Source: JAEXOD01 sp963667875 (GTDB taxonomy: Bacteria > Bacteroidota > Ignavibacteria > Ignavibacteriales > Melioribacteraceae). Taken from it: a DNA stretch of 64,000 nucleotides. The stretch lies in assembly GCA_963667875.2 (NCBI GenBank), contig CAXXGC010000013.1:620001-684000 (forward strand). The letters are read 5' to 3'. The notes beneath the pieces were generated by a model. The model did not search any database and had not been told where the DNA came from. It was given only the letters and a program-made list of their open reading frames with translations. Every line of letters begins with the position of its first letter. Within the stretch, counting starts at the first letter, position 1. Below are positions 8,760-16,804 of the stretch, in pieces. The translations under genes and the position numbers were made by a program.

Positions 8760-9086
8760 TTATTCTGTCGGCCCATCCCAAGTGGTCATACCTTCAGCTA
8801 AATTATAAATTTTAGTAATTCCAATTTCACTCATTTCTTTAGCTGCTTTTAAACTTCTAATACCCTTTTTACAATAAACATAATAACTTTTGTTAATATC
8901 CAGTTTGGAAATTTTTTCAAAAAAATCGGGGAGATAAATATCAATTAAAATTGAATCAGGGATTCTGATTTGTTCATTTTCTTCTTGAGTCCTAACATCA
9001 AGTAAAACAGCATTTTTATCGGCTAAATATTTTTCCCAAAATTCTTTTGAATTTAATGTAACAATATTTGATTCCGGATTTGACAT
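8760..9086 (-). CDS. Single-domain rhodanese, paralogue with altered active loop
   Basis: A 108-residue rhodanese domain paralogous to the neighbouring gene. The active-site Cys is kept but the loop reads CKKGIRS instead of CRSGGRS, so anion binding may differ and activity may be changed. I chose ATG 9086 rather than the in-frame ATG 9098 because GGGAG sits five bases before 9086, inside the longer reading, and the resulting start matches the paralogue. No signal peptide, so both should be cytoplasmic. Confidence 0.82.
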   Translation of the reverse strand: MSNPESNIVTLNSKEFWEKYLADKNAVLLDVRTQEENEQIRIPDSILIDIYLPDFFEKISKLDINKSYYVYCKKGIRSLKAAKEMSEIGITKIYNLAEGMTTWDGPTE

Positions 9087-9143
9087 AATCGCTCCCATTT
9101 TAAAATAGAACTATTATACATAAAAATGTATTTAATAAAAGAA

Positions 9144-10373
9144 TTAATCGGTTTCTTCTAATTCAACAAACAGTTTAATTAAAATAATTTTTGTTTGATC
9201 GGCATTCAAAATTTGAAATTTAAAATTATCAATATGTATCACTTCCCCTTTATTAGGAATTCTAAATATATTTTTAATAATAAATCCGGCAATTGTTTCA
9301 TAATCGCCTTCCGGTATATTTAATTCATGTTTTTCATTTAAAAAATCAACTTCTGCTTTTCCGCTTAAAACAAATGTAGTATCGTTAACTTTACGGCAAA
9401 ATACATCTTCATCAAAATCATATTCATCCCTTATTTCACCTAAAACTTCCTCTAAAATATCTTCAACGGTAACAAGTCCGGCAGTGCCTCCAAATTCATC
9501 AACAACCACGGCAATAGATACTCTTTTTTCCAAAAACTCGTTTAACATTTCCAAACTTTTTTTTGTCTCGGGAACATGTATAATATTCCGCATAATATCT
9601 TTTATACATTTTGGATTTTTGAATAAATCGTAAGCAATTAAAACACCTTTAATATTATCCACTGTTTCTTCATAAACGGGCAGCTTTGAATAACCCGATT
9701 CGATAAAAGTTTTAGAGACTAATTCAATAGGACTATCAATTTCAACCCCAACAATATCAGTTCTGGGTTTCATAGCTTCATAAACCCGCTGGTTGCCAAA
9801 ATCAATTACATTTCTTAAAATATTGGATTGGACTTCATCAACTACTCCGGCGTCCGAACTTTCATCAATTAAACTATGTATGTCATCCCTGTCAAATAAA
9901 TGAACAATATTTTCATTTTTTTTATTTCTAATAAGTAAAGCCGATAAAGAACCGATAATTTTAATAAGCGGATATAAAATTAAAGATAAAACTCGTACAG
10001 GAGTAATAAACAATAAAATCGTTTTATCTGCCATTTCGCGCGCTAGATATTTTGGAATAAGTTCACCAAACAACAAAATTAAAGAAGTAGATAAAACCAA
10101 AATATAAAATTCTTCTAAATGAAACATTTTAGTTGCAAGGTAGGCAAAAATAGATGCAAAGGAAATATTTACAATGTTATTTCCAATTAATATAGTAGAA
10201 TAAAAGTTATTAGGTTCTTTAATAAAATAATGTACCATTTTAGCGGCAAAATTATTTTTTCTTGCTCTAATTTCAATCTTAATTTTATTAGCTACCACAT
10301 AAGATATTTCAGTGGCAGAAAAAAAAGCACTAAATAACAATAATATCGCAAGACCTGTAATTTCCCAAAACAT
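9144..10373 (-). CDS. CNNM/CBS-domain transport or hemolysin-type membrane protein (CorC/HlyC family)
   Basis: A 409-residue protein with a CNNM (DUF21) domain of about four membrane helices (1-190), a pair of CBS domains (about 200-320, beginning MKPRTDIVGVEID and containing VVDEFGGTAGLVTVEDILEEVLGEI) and a C-terminal CorC/HlyC domain (about 335-400). The family is linked to magnesium or cobalt efflux; older annotations call it hemolysin. It starts one base before the end of the preceding lipoprotein gene's spacing, in a run with that gene and the prenyltransferase gene. Confidence 0.88.
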   Translation of the reverse strand: MFWEITGLAILLLFSAFFSATEISYVVANKIKIEIRARKNNFAAKMVHYFIKEPNNFYSTILIGNNIVNISFASIFAYLATKMFHLEEFYILVLSTSLILLFGELIPKYLAREMADKTILLFITPVRVLSLILYPLIKIIGSLSALLIRNKKNENIVHLFDRDDIHSLIDESSDAGVVDEVQSNILRNVIDFGNQRVYEAMKPRTDIVGVEIDSPIELVSKTFIESGYSKLPVYEETVDNIKGVLIAYDLFKNPKCIKDIMRNIIHVPETKKSLEMLNEFLEKRVSIAVVVDEFGGTAGLVTVEDILEEVLGEIRDEYDFDEDVFCRKVNDTTFVLSGKAEVDFLNEKHELNIPEGDYETIAGFIIKNIFRIPNKGEVIHIDNFKFQILNADQTKIILIKLFVELEETD

Positions 10374-10374
10374 A

Positions 10375-10851
10375 TTAATATGTCTTTTCTATTTTAATAT
10401 TTTTAATATAATATCTATATTGTTGGTCACTTTGCTGAAATATCAACTCGATATCAATAAGTTTATTAATATCAAATTCTTCTTCAATTACTAATCCTTC
10501 CATTAAAGAGAGTAATAAATTTTTTTTATTCTTTTTAGTATAAGTTGGATTTTCTTTTAACAATGGTTTTACAATATAAAATAATGTTGTATCCTGTATA
10601 ATATTTATCTTACCAAGTACTAATTTTGTAAAGTCATAATTTACTGACGATTTAAGTATAAAATCACCACTTAATCTTAACAATCCATTAGCTTTACTGC
10701 CTGGCATATAATCAACCCAAGCATAAAATTTATTAATCTCAAGTTCTGCAAGTTTTTGTTGTCCGTCTAATATTACTTCATTTTGAACAATTTCTTTTTT
10801 CCCACAGCCTGTTAAAACAAATAAAACCACAATCAGTAAAAGTTTTTTCAT
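10375..10851 (-). CDS. Predicted lipoprotein of unknown function
   Basis: A 158-residue protein starting MKKLLLIVVLFVLTGCGKKE, a clear lipoprotein signal with the lipid-carrying Cys at 16. The rest is mixed charged and beta-rich with no domain I recognise. It lies three bases after the prenyltransferase gene and one base before the CorC-like gene, so the three are probably one transcript. Likely anchored in the outer or inner membrane facing the periplasm. Confidence 0.75.
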   Translation of the reverse strand: MKKLLLIVVLFVLTGCGKKEIVQNEVILDGQQKLAELEINKFYAWVDYMPGSKANGLLRLSGDFILKSSVNYDFTKLVLGKINIIQDTTLFYIVKPLLKENPTYTKKNKKNLLLSLMEGLVIEEEFDINKLIDIELIFQQSDQQYRYYIKNIKIEKTY

Positions 10852-10854
10852 AAT

Positions 10855-11724
10855 TTAAAAATAAATTAAATAAACAACTGTTAAGACATAACAAATAATA
10901 TTAATTATCATTCCGCTATCTTTAATTATAGCATCAGTAGGATTTTCACCTTTATTTTTATTATGCATTAAATACATATATCTAAACACTCCATATAACA
11001 CAAAAATTATTGTAAAAATAAAATTTTCAGTGTGGAAGTTTTGAATAGTACGTTCGGATACGGAATACAATGCATAACAAACTATTAATCCGGTTGCGGA
11101 AATTGTAGTTAATTGGTCTAAATAATTAAGTGAATATTGTTTTAATACTTTCCTGGTTTTATCGCTATCTGCCACAATTGCTAATTCACTTCTGCGTTTT
11201 ATTACTGCTAAAAATATTGACACAAAAAGGGTTGATAAAATTAACCAATTTGAAATAGTAACAGAAATAACTAATGCTCCGGCAACTATACGTATTACAA
11301 ATCCTGAAGCCAAAGTAAGAATATCTAAAATAACAATATGTTTTAATTCTAAGGAATAAGCGATATTTAAGACAATATAAAAGATTAAGAGACTGATATA
11401 ATAAAAATTAAAGAAAAATAAGCCGGGAATAAAAAGAATGCTAAAAAAAACCGCAATTATATAAGCATTGCGTATTGATATTTTTCCTGATGCAATTGGT
11501 CTGTTTTGTTTAACCGGATGAATTCTGTCAGCTTCAACATCAATTATATCATTAATTACATAGATGATACTAGAAGCAAGGCAAAATTGCAGAAATGCAG
11601 CTACAACAATAATAAAATCCAAATTAAAAAATAATTTTTTTGCAAATAACAAAGGGACAAAAATAAATAAGTTTTTAATCCACTGTGTAACACGTATAAG
11701 TTTAAAGTATTCTTTTATCATCAA
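10855..11724 (-). CDS. UbiA-family prenyltransferase, decaprenyl-phosphate phosphoribosyltransferase-like
   Basis: A 289-residue integral membrane protein with about eight hydrophobic helices. The first Asp-rich motif is NDIIDVEADRIHP (about 57-69) followed by KQNRPIASGKIS, the arrangement seen in DPPR synthases, which attach phosphoribose to polyprenyl phosphate in arabinose-glycan pathways. The second Asp motif of quinone-type UbiA enzymes appears reduced to RSELAIVADSDKTRKVL. Quinone or heme prenylation is a less likely alternative. It precedes the lipoprotein and CorC-like genes. Confidence 0.75.
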   Translation of the reverse strand: MMIKEYFKLIRVTQWIKNLFIFVPLLFAKKLFFNLDFIIVVAAFLQFCLASSIIYVINDIIDVEADRIHPVKQNRPIASGKISIRNAYIIAVFFSILFIPGLFFFNFYYISLLIFYIVLNIAYSLELKHIVILDILTLASGFVIRIVAGALVISVTISNWLILSTLFVSIFLAVIKRRSELAIVADSDKTRKVLKQYSLNYLDQLTTISATGLIVCYALYSVSERTIQNFHTENFIFTIIFVLYGVFRYMYLMHNKNKGENPTDAIIKDSGMIINIICYVLTVVYLIYF

Positions 11725-11771
11725 TAAGTCAATTTTTATGCAATTTCAATAACATGTTAATTATCAATTGT

Positions 11772-13622
11772 TTAGGTTCTTCCAAATCGTTTATCAAATT
11801 CGGCAAGAGGTATTTTTATTACTATTGGTCTGCCATGAGGACACACATAGGGCATACTTGTTGCAAAAAGCTTATCAACCAATTCCCTCATTTCAATTTC
11901 ACCAAGTTTATCGCCTGCTTTAATAGCAGCTTTACAGCTAAAAGATTTTGCAATATTATCAACAACTTCCAAACCTTCAATTCTTTCATTATTTCTGTAT
12001 TCATCAATAATTTCAAGCAATATCTGTTTTTCCGAACCGGCTTTTATTTCAAAAGGCACACCCAAAATTGTTACTTTATAATCCGGATGAAATTTAAGCT
12101 CAAATCCAAGACCGTATAACTGTTCTTTTAATTCTTTAATCAATTCATAATCGGCAGCTTCAAGTATTAAAGTTTGATGAAATAACAACTGCTGCGAAAA
12201 TGGTAGTTGAGTAGAAATAGATTTCAAAGCTTTTTCGTATAAAATACGTTCATGCGCAACATGCTGATCGATGATCATCAATCCGCTTTTAATTTGCGAT
12301 AAAATGTATTTATTATGAAGCGAAACTATAAATGGAGAATAAACATCATTTGTCTGCGTGCCTGTACCCGAAAAATCAAGCTGCTGATGATAAATTTCTT
12401 TTGGATTATTTTCGGCAAATGGTTCAGAAAGAACATTTTCAGGAGGATTATTTTTAATTTCTTTATTAATTGTTCCAAAAATTCTGTCAATTTCATCTTC
12501 GCTGAAAATCCCTTTGTTTTTATTGTCCGAATAAACCGGTCTATCCGAATAATCGTGTTTATCGGTTCTAACAAATTGATTAAATCCCATTATTTCATTA
12601 TCATTTTTCGCATCAATAAATTTCATAGTCGGAACGAGGTCGTAACTGCCAATACACTTTTTCATTACCGCGTTAACAAATACATATACATCTTTGTCAT
12701 CATCAAATTTAACTTCAAGTTTTGACGGATGAACATTTATATCAATTTTGGCCGGATCTAATTCCAAAAATAATACAAAAAATGGATAATCACCTTTTTC
12801 AAGTATATTTTCAAATGCAGAAAATACTGCATGATTTACTACTTTGCTGACTACAAATCTTTTATTAATAAATAAATATTGATCGGCTTTACTTCTTTTT
12901 AGATAAGTAGGTTTTGCTATATAACCGCTTAAAGAAAGATAATCGGTTATTTCTTTTACTTCAATCAACGAGTCCAATATATTTTCTGAAAATAAACTTT
13001 TAAGTCTTTCACCTAAGTTGTTTTTAGGTAAATGGTATAAAAGATCATCATCATTCCATAATTTAAACTCAATATGCGGATAACTCATTGTTATCTTCTT
13101 AAAAGTTTCGGTCAGATGTTTTAATTCAGTCGAATTGCTTTTCAAAAAATTTCTGCGTGCGGGAGTATTATAAAAAAGATTTTTAACAGCTATATTTGTA
13201 CCAATAGGAAACGAATCTTTTTCGATAGTTATATTATTATCCTCTCCGACACGTAAAAAAACACCAATTTCATCATAAGGAGTTCTGGTTTTAATTTCCA
13301 ATATACTTACGGCTGCAATAGAACTTAATGCTTCACCCCTAAAACCAAACGTCCTTAATTCTTCCAAATCCTCGTACGATTTAATTTTACTTGTAGCATG
13401 CCTCTGAATACTTAAAACAACATCCCCTTCATTCATGCCTTCGCCATTATCAATAATTTGTACTAATGTTTTTCCGGCATTTTTAATTATCACTTCAACG
13501 GAGGTGGCACCCGCATCAATAGAATTTTCCATCAATTCCTTTAATACGGATTCAGGTCTTTGAACAACTTCTCCGGCAGCAATTTTATTAGCAATATATT
13601 CAGGTAAAATGTTTATTTTCAT
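11772..13622 (-). CDS. mutL: DNA mismatch repair protein MutL (endonuclease-type)
   Basis: A 616-residue protein. The GHKL ATPase domain (1-330) has the ENSIDAGAT and DNGEGM motifs and the RGFRGEALSSIA lid. The C-terminal dimerisation domain carries IDQHVAHERILYE, SCKAAIKAGD and CPHGRP, the set that marks metal-dependent nicking MutL proteins of bacteria lacking MutH; the usual Ala after DQH is Val here. It lies seven bases after folA, probably on one transcript. mutS is not in the window. Confidence 0.95.
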   Translation of the reverse strand: MKINILPEYIANKIAAGEVVQRPESVLKELMENSIDAGATSVEVIIKNAGKTLVQIIDNGEGMNEGDVVLSIQRHATSKIKSYEDLEELRTFGFRGEALSSIAAVSILEIKTRTPYDEIGVFLRVGEDNNITIEKDSFPIGTNIAVKNLFYNTPARRNFLKSNSTELKHLTETFKKITMSYPHIEFKLWNDDDLLYHLPKNNLGERLKSLFSENILDSLIEVKEITDYLSLSGYIAKPTYLKRSKADQYLFINKRFVVSKVVNHAVFSAFENILEKGDYPFFVLFLELDPAKIDINVHPSKLEVKFDDDKDVYVFVNAVMKKCIGSYDLVPTMKFIDAKNDNEIMGFNQFVRTDKHDYSDRPVYSDNKNKGIFSEDEIDRIFGTINKEIKNNPPENVLSEPFAENNPKEIYHQQLDFSGTGTQTNDVYSPFIVSLHNKYILSQIKSGLMIIDQHVAHERILYEKALKSISTQLPFSQQLLFHQTLILEAADYELIKELKEQLYGLGFELKFHPDYKVTILGVPFEIKAGSEKQILLEIIDEYRNNERIEGLEVVDNIAKSFSCKAAIKAGDKLGEIEMRELVDKLFATSMPYVCPHGRPIVIKIPLAEFDKRFGRT

Positions 13623-13628
13623 AGGTTA

Positions 13629-14105
13629 TTATTTTCTTTCATAAATTTCGATGTTAAATTTTTCTCTTTTTTCTACGCTTTCTTCAACCCAAATATTTTC
13701 ATCAATCACAGGAAAATACTTATCCCCTTTATAATTACCATTTATTCTTGAAATAATTAATTTATCTGCAATTAAAATAGCTTCCTTAAATACTTCAGAC
13801 CCGCCAATTATAAAAACCTGCTCAAATTTATCTTTATTAATTAATTGGCAGGCATAAGTAAACGAATTAACTAAACAATATCCATTATATGCAACAAAGG
13901 GTTCTTTATTTCGCGATAAAACATAATTTATTCTGTTTGATAACGGTTTTCCTATTGATAAAAACGTATTTTTACCCATAATAATTGGATTGTCACTAGT
14001 TAATTCCTTAAAAAAAGCTAATTCTTCAGGAATATTCCAAGGAAGTTTACCATTATTACCAATAACATTATTTTCCGATATTGCTGCAACTATAATTAAT
14101 TCCAT
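13629..14105 (-). CDS. folA: Dihydrofolate reductase
   Basis: A 158-residue DHFR that reduces dihydrofolate with NADPH. Visible are NNVIGNNGKLPWNIPEELAFFK at the start (substrate loop; the acidic residue at 27 in the EE pair), the MGKNTFLSIG cofactor block and FIIGGSEVFKEA. Length is typical. It sits between thyX and mutL; with a ThyX rather than ThyA thymidylate synthase, less dihydrofolate is made, yet folA is kept next to it. Confidence 0.93.
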   Translation of the reverse strand: MELIIVAAISENNVIGNNGKLPWNIPEELAFFKELTSDNPIIMGKNTFLSIGKPLSNRINYVLSRNKEPFVAYNGYCLVNSFTYACQLINKDKFEQVFIIGGSEVFKEAILIADKLIISRINGNYKGDKYFPVIDENIWVEESVEKREKFNIEIYERK

Positions 14106-14181
14106 ATAACTTAAATATTTTTAAACATCCTTATGTAATCATTATTAAAATATAATAATTAATATATCATTTTTTACCAAA

Positions 14182-15102
14182 CTACCAAGGAATTTTAATT
14201 CCCATATTGGTCAATTTACTTTCAAATTCAGCACGTTCAATATTCGATTTTAATCCCTTTTCATTTCTTTCAAGCCAGCCGGCTTTTTCTGCCGCTTCAA
14301 TAGCTTTTTGTGCATCCGAATTCATTAATCCGGTTATTACTTCTAATTCAAATTTGCTGAAAGTTTTTGATTGAAGCACATAATCATTAAAAGCATCCCA
14401 CGCAATTGGGCACCATTTTTTAACTATTTCGTTGCCTATAATTGTTGCGTATTCTCTAATTTCGGCTTGAGCGTGTTTATCCATTCTTAGTTCAAGAAAA
14501 TGCAAAAGATTATGAAGGTCAATTTTCCAATAAGCTTCGGTATAAGTTGAAAGCGGTAAATCTTTTCGGGCCTGCTCGCGGGCAACACCAAGTTCAATTC
14601 GTTTATCATACACATCACGCATAGTTTTATGCAATAAAGCTTCGTCTTCACTTAATTGTGAACCAGTTTCCACATCTATAAAACCTTCGCTTCCCTGTTT
14701 ATTCCATTGTGCTTGACCTCGCCATCCGTCTTCTGTGGTGTTCTGCATGCTGTCTATGGCTATTGAATAACGGGTTGAGTATTCATTAACACTTGCGGTT
14801 CTATGTCTTATCCACTGTCTCCATGTGTCCATAGGCACGCGGATGTGAAATTTAATTTCACACATTTCAAATGGAGTTGTGTGTCTATGCCTTAATAAAT
14901 ATCTAATTAATGATTTATCTTCGTTTAATTTTTTTGTGCCTTTTCCGTACGATACTCTTGCTGCCTGTACAATTGATTCATCATTTCCCATATAATCAAC
15001 AACGCGTATAAATCCGTCATTTAATACGGCAAATGGTTTTCCTAATATCTCATCCAATCCTTCAGAGGTCTTCTTTTCTATTTGTTCAAACTTGTTATCC
15101 AT
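14182..15102 (-). CDS. thyX: FAD-dependent thymidylate synthase
   Basis: A 306-residue flavin-dependent thymidylate synthase that methylates dUMP using methylene-tetrahydrofolate and NADPH. The family signature RHR-x7-S is at 99-109 (RHRTASVNEYS). It is longer than many ThyX proteins (about 220-250 residues), with an N-terminal lead of about 25 residues and a C-terminal tail of about 60. The ATG lies inside the end of the glycerate kinase gene (8-base overlap, ATGGATAA), preceded by AAGGAA, so the start is well supported. No thyA is seen in the window. Confidence 0.95.
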   Translation of the reverse strand: MDNKFEQIEKKTSEGLDEILGKPFAVLNDGFIRVVDYMGNDESIVQAARVSYGKGTKKLNEDKSLIRYLLRHRHTTPFEMCEIKFHIRVPMDTWRQWIRHRTASVNEYSTRYSIAIDSMQNTTEDGWRGQAQWNKQGSEGFIDVETGSQLSEDEALLHKTMRDVYDKRIELGVAREQARKDLPLSTYTEAYWKIDLHNLLHFLELRMDKHAQAEIREYATIIGNEIVKKWCPIAWDAFNDYVLQSKTFSKFELEVITGLMNSDAQKAIEAAEKAGWLERNEKGLKSNIERAEFESKLTNMGIKIPW

Positions 15103-16240
15103 TTTTTTCCTTAATTAAAATTTCATCTATTATTTTTTTACTTGCAAACTCAATCCCTATTTTTATGTTTTTAATAGACTCTTCAATATTATCAAAATAA
15201 TCTTCCAGATATATGATATTTACTTTGCTAATATCAGCAGCACCTTCTTTTTTACCGCTAATTACAAAAATATCACTTATTATTGAATTAAAAAAGCCAA
15301 TTAAAATATATGCCCCCTTATTCAAACTGCTTTGGTAGTCAAAACACCCTTCACCGGTAATCAAATAATCAGCTCTTAAATTTTTAATTCCTAAATCATT
15401 TAAAATAAAATCTTCTGCTGTTTTAACTTTTGCATCAAAAAATAACATCAATCCTGCTGCTAATCCACCGCCGGCTCCGCTTAATAACTGTTTTTGTTTT
15501 TCTTCTAACCCAAAAACACTTAAAATATTTTCAAATCCGGCTTCAAAGGATATTATATCTTCTTTTTTAATTCCTTTTTGAACACCAAAACAGTTAATTG
15601 CACCGTCTTTTCCTAATAACACATTATTTACATCTGCAACTAGTTCTATATTAAAACTTAACTTTGGTTTTTCCCATTTTACTTTTGTAATATTTGCATA
15701 ATCAACAGGATAAAGGGCAATTTCTTTGTTATTATGGTTATAAATCTTTAAACCAAAATATTCACAAGCACCTAATCCTAAATCACATATACAAGTTCCG
15801 CCAATACCAATAATTACTTTATCAAACAAATAATTATTTTTTATATTAAATTCATTTAATTTAAAAAGTAATTCACCAAGTCCATACGAATTAAAGGTAT
15901 ACGGATTGTTAACAGAAATTGGACTAATTTTTAATCCTACTACATCAGCACTTTCAATAAAACAGGTCTTTTTAACTAAATCAATTCCAACTGAAACATT
16001 TATTAACAACGACTTATTAGGAGCAGTCACTTCAAACGAATATTTTATTAATTCAAAGTAATTATCACAAACAGATAAAAAACCATCTCCCCCGTCGGAT
16101 ATTGGAGCTAAAATTGTATTTATTAAAATGTTATTATTTTTTAACGAAACGGCTTTTAAATTTTTATCAATTAATTTTGCTAAATCAACAGAACTGATAC
16201 ACTCTTTAAAACTATTGGGTGCAATTAGTATGGAACACAT
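15095..16240 (-). CDS. Glycerate kinase (GlxK/GarK family)
   Basis: A 381-residue family-1 glycerate kinase, phosphorylating glycerate to 2- or 3-phosphoglycerate. It starts with the typical IAPNSFKECISS, and shows PISDGGDGFL, GIGGTCICDLGLG, SGAGGGLAAGL and the late LITGEGCFDYQS block, where family members usually have GEGRxDxQ: the Arg is Cys here. It ends overlapping thyX by eight bases and follows the HIT gene by six. Confidence 0.87.
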   Translation of the reverse strand: MCSILIAPNSFKECISSVDLAKLIDKNLKAVSLKNNNILINTILAPISDGGDGFLSVCDNYFELIKYSFEVTAPNKSLLINVSVGIDLVKKTCFIESADVVGLKISPISVNNPYTFNSYGLGELLFKLNEFNIKNNYLFDKVIIGIGGTCICDLGLGACEYFGLKIYNHNNKEIALYPVDYANITKVKWEKPKLSFNIELVADVNNVLLGKDGAINCFGVQKGIKKEDIISFEAGFENILSVFGLEEKQKQLLSGAGGGLAAGLMLFFDAKVKTAEDFILNDLGIKNLRADYLITGEGCFDYQSSLNKGAYILIGFFNSIISDIFVISGKKEGAADISKVNIIYLEDYFDNIEESIKNIKIGIEFASKKIIDEILIKEKNG

Positions 16241-16246
16241 AACAAA

Positions 16247-16750
16247 CTATTTAGTTAAGTCGTTAAATGCTTTAATTAAAAGTTTTTTTGTATCCAATAA
16301 ATCGTTGGAAATAACTTTAACTTCGCCAATTACCGGCATAAAATTTACATCCCCAATCCAGCGAGGAACTACGTGGTAATGCAAATGAGTATCTATACCT
16401 GCCCCGGCGGCCTTTCCTAAATTTGCGCCAACATTAAAACCCTGCGGTTTCATAATAATATCTAAAGCTTTTATGCACAATTTAGTAAGTTTCATTATTT
16501 CAACTTCTTCTTCATCGGTTATTAAATGTATATCACATAAATGACGTTTTGGTATAATTAACAAATGTCCGCTATTATAAGGAAACAGATTTAACATTAT
16601 AAAACATTTATCACCATTAAAAACAACCTGCGATTCATCAGTTAGATAATTTTCGAAATCGTTATTACAAAAAACACAACTTTGATTTTCTTTTTTATCC
16701 TTAAATGAATTAATATATAAACTTCGCCAAGGTGAGTATAAACTATCCAT
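16247..16750 (-). CDS. HIT-family protein (Ap4A phosphorylase/hydrolase-like)
   Basis: A 167-residue HIT protein with the histidine triad HLHYHVV in THLHYHVVPRW and the N-terminal CVFCNND zinc-like pair of cysteines. The N-terminus MDSLYSPWRSLYI is typical of the AP-4-A phosphorylase-like branch. It acts on dinucleoside polyphosphates or nucleotide phosphoramidates. It begins a run with glycerate kinase and thyX. Upstream is the terminator of the EF-G paralogue, so its promoter must lie between about 16751 and 16765 or within the terminator region. Confidence 0.88.
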   Translation of the reverse strand: MDSLYSPWRSLYINSFKDKKENQSCVFCNNDFENYLTDESQVVFNGDKCFIMLNLFPYNSGHLLIIPKRHLCDIHLITDEEEVEIMKLTKLCIKALDIIMKPQGFNVGANLGKAAGAGIDTHLHYHVVPRWIGDVNFMPVIGEVKVISNDLLDTKKLLIKAFNDLTK

Positions 16751-16763
16751 ATTTTATCCTATA

Positions 16764-16796
16764 TAAAAAAAAGGCGGTTTCCAAGAAACCGCCTTA
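16764..16796 (-). terminator. Rho-independent terminator after the EF-G paralogue
   Basis: Perfect 10-base stem AAGGCGGTTT (plus-strand 16771-16780) with AAACCGCCTT (16786-16795), loop of five, followed on the minus strand by a run of T (16765-16772). It lies eight bases past the stop of the EF-G-like gene. Confidence 0.92.
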
Positions 16797-16804
16797 ACAA
16801 CAGT

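Noticed and set aside
12315..12725. 136-residue plus-strand frame inside mutL
   Set aside because: It is antisense to a well-conserved coding region, is rich in Lys/Phe/Ile as expected from antisense AT-rich DNA, and has no start signal.
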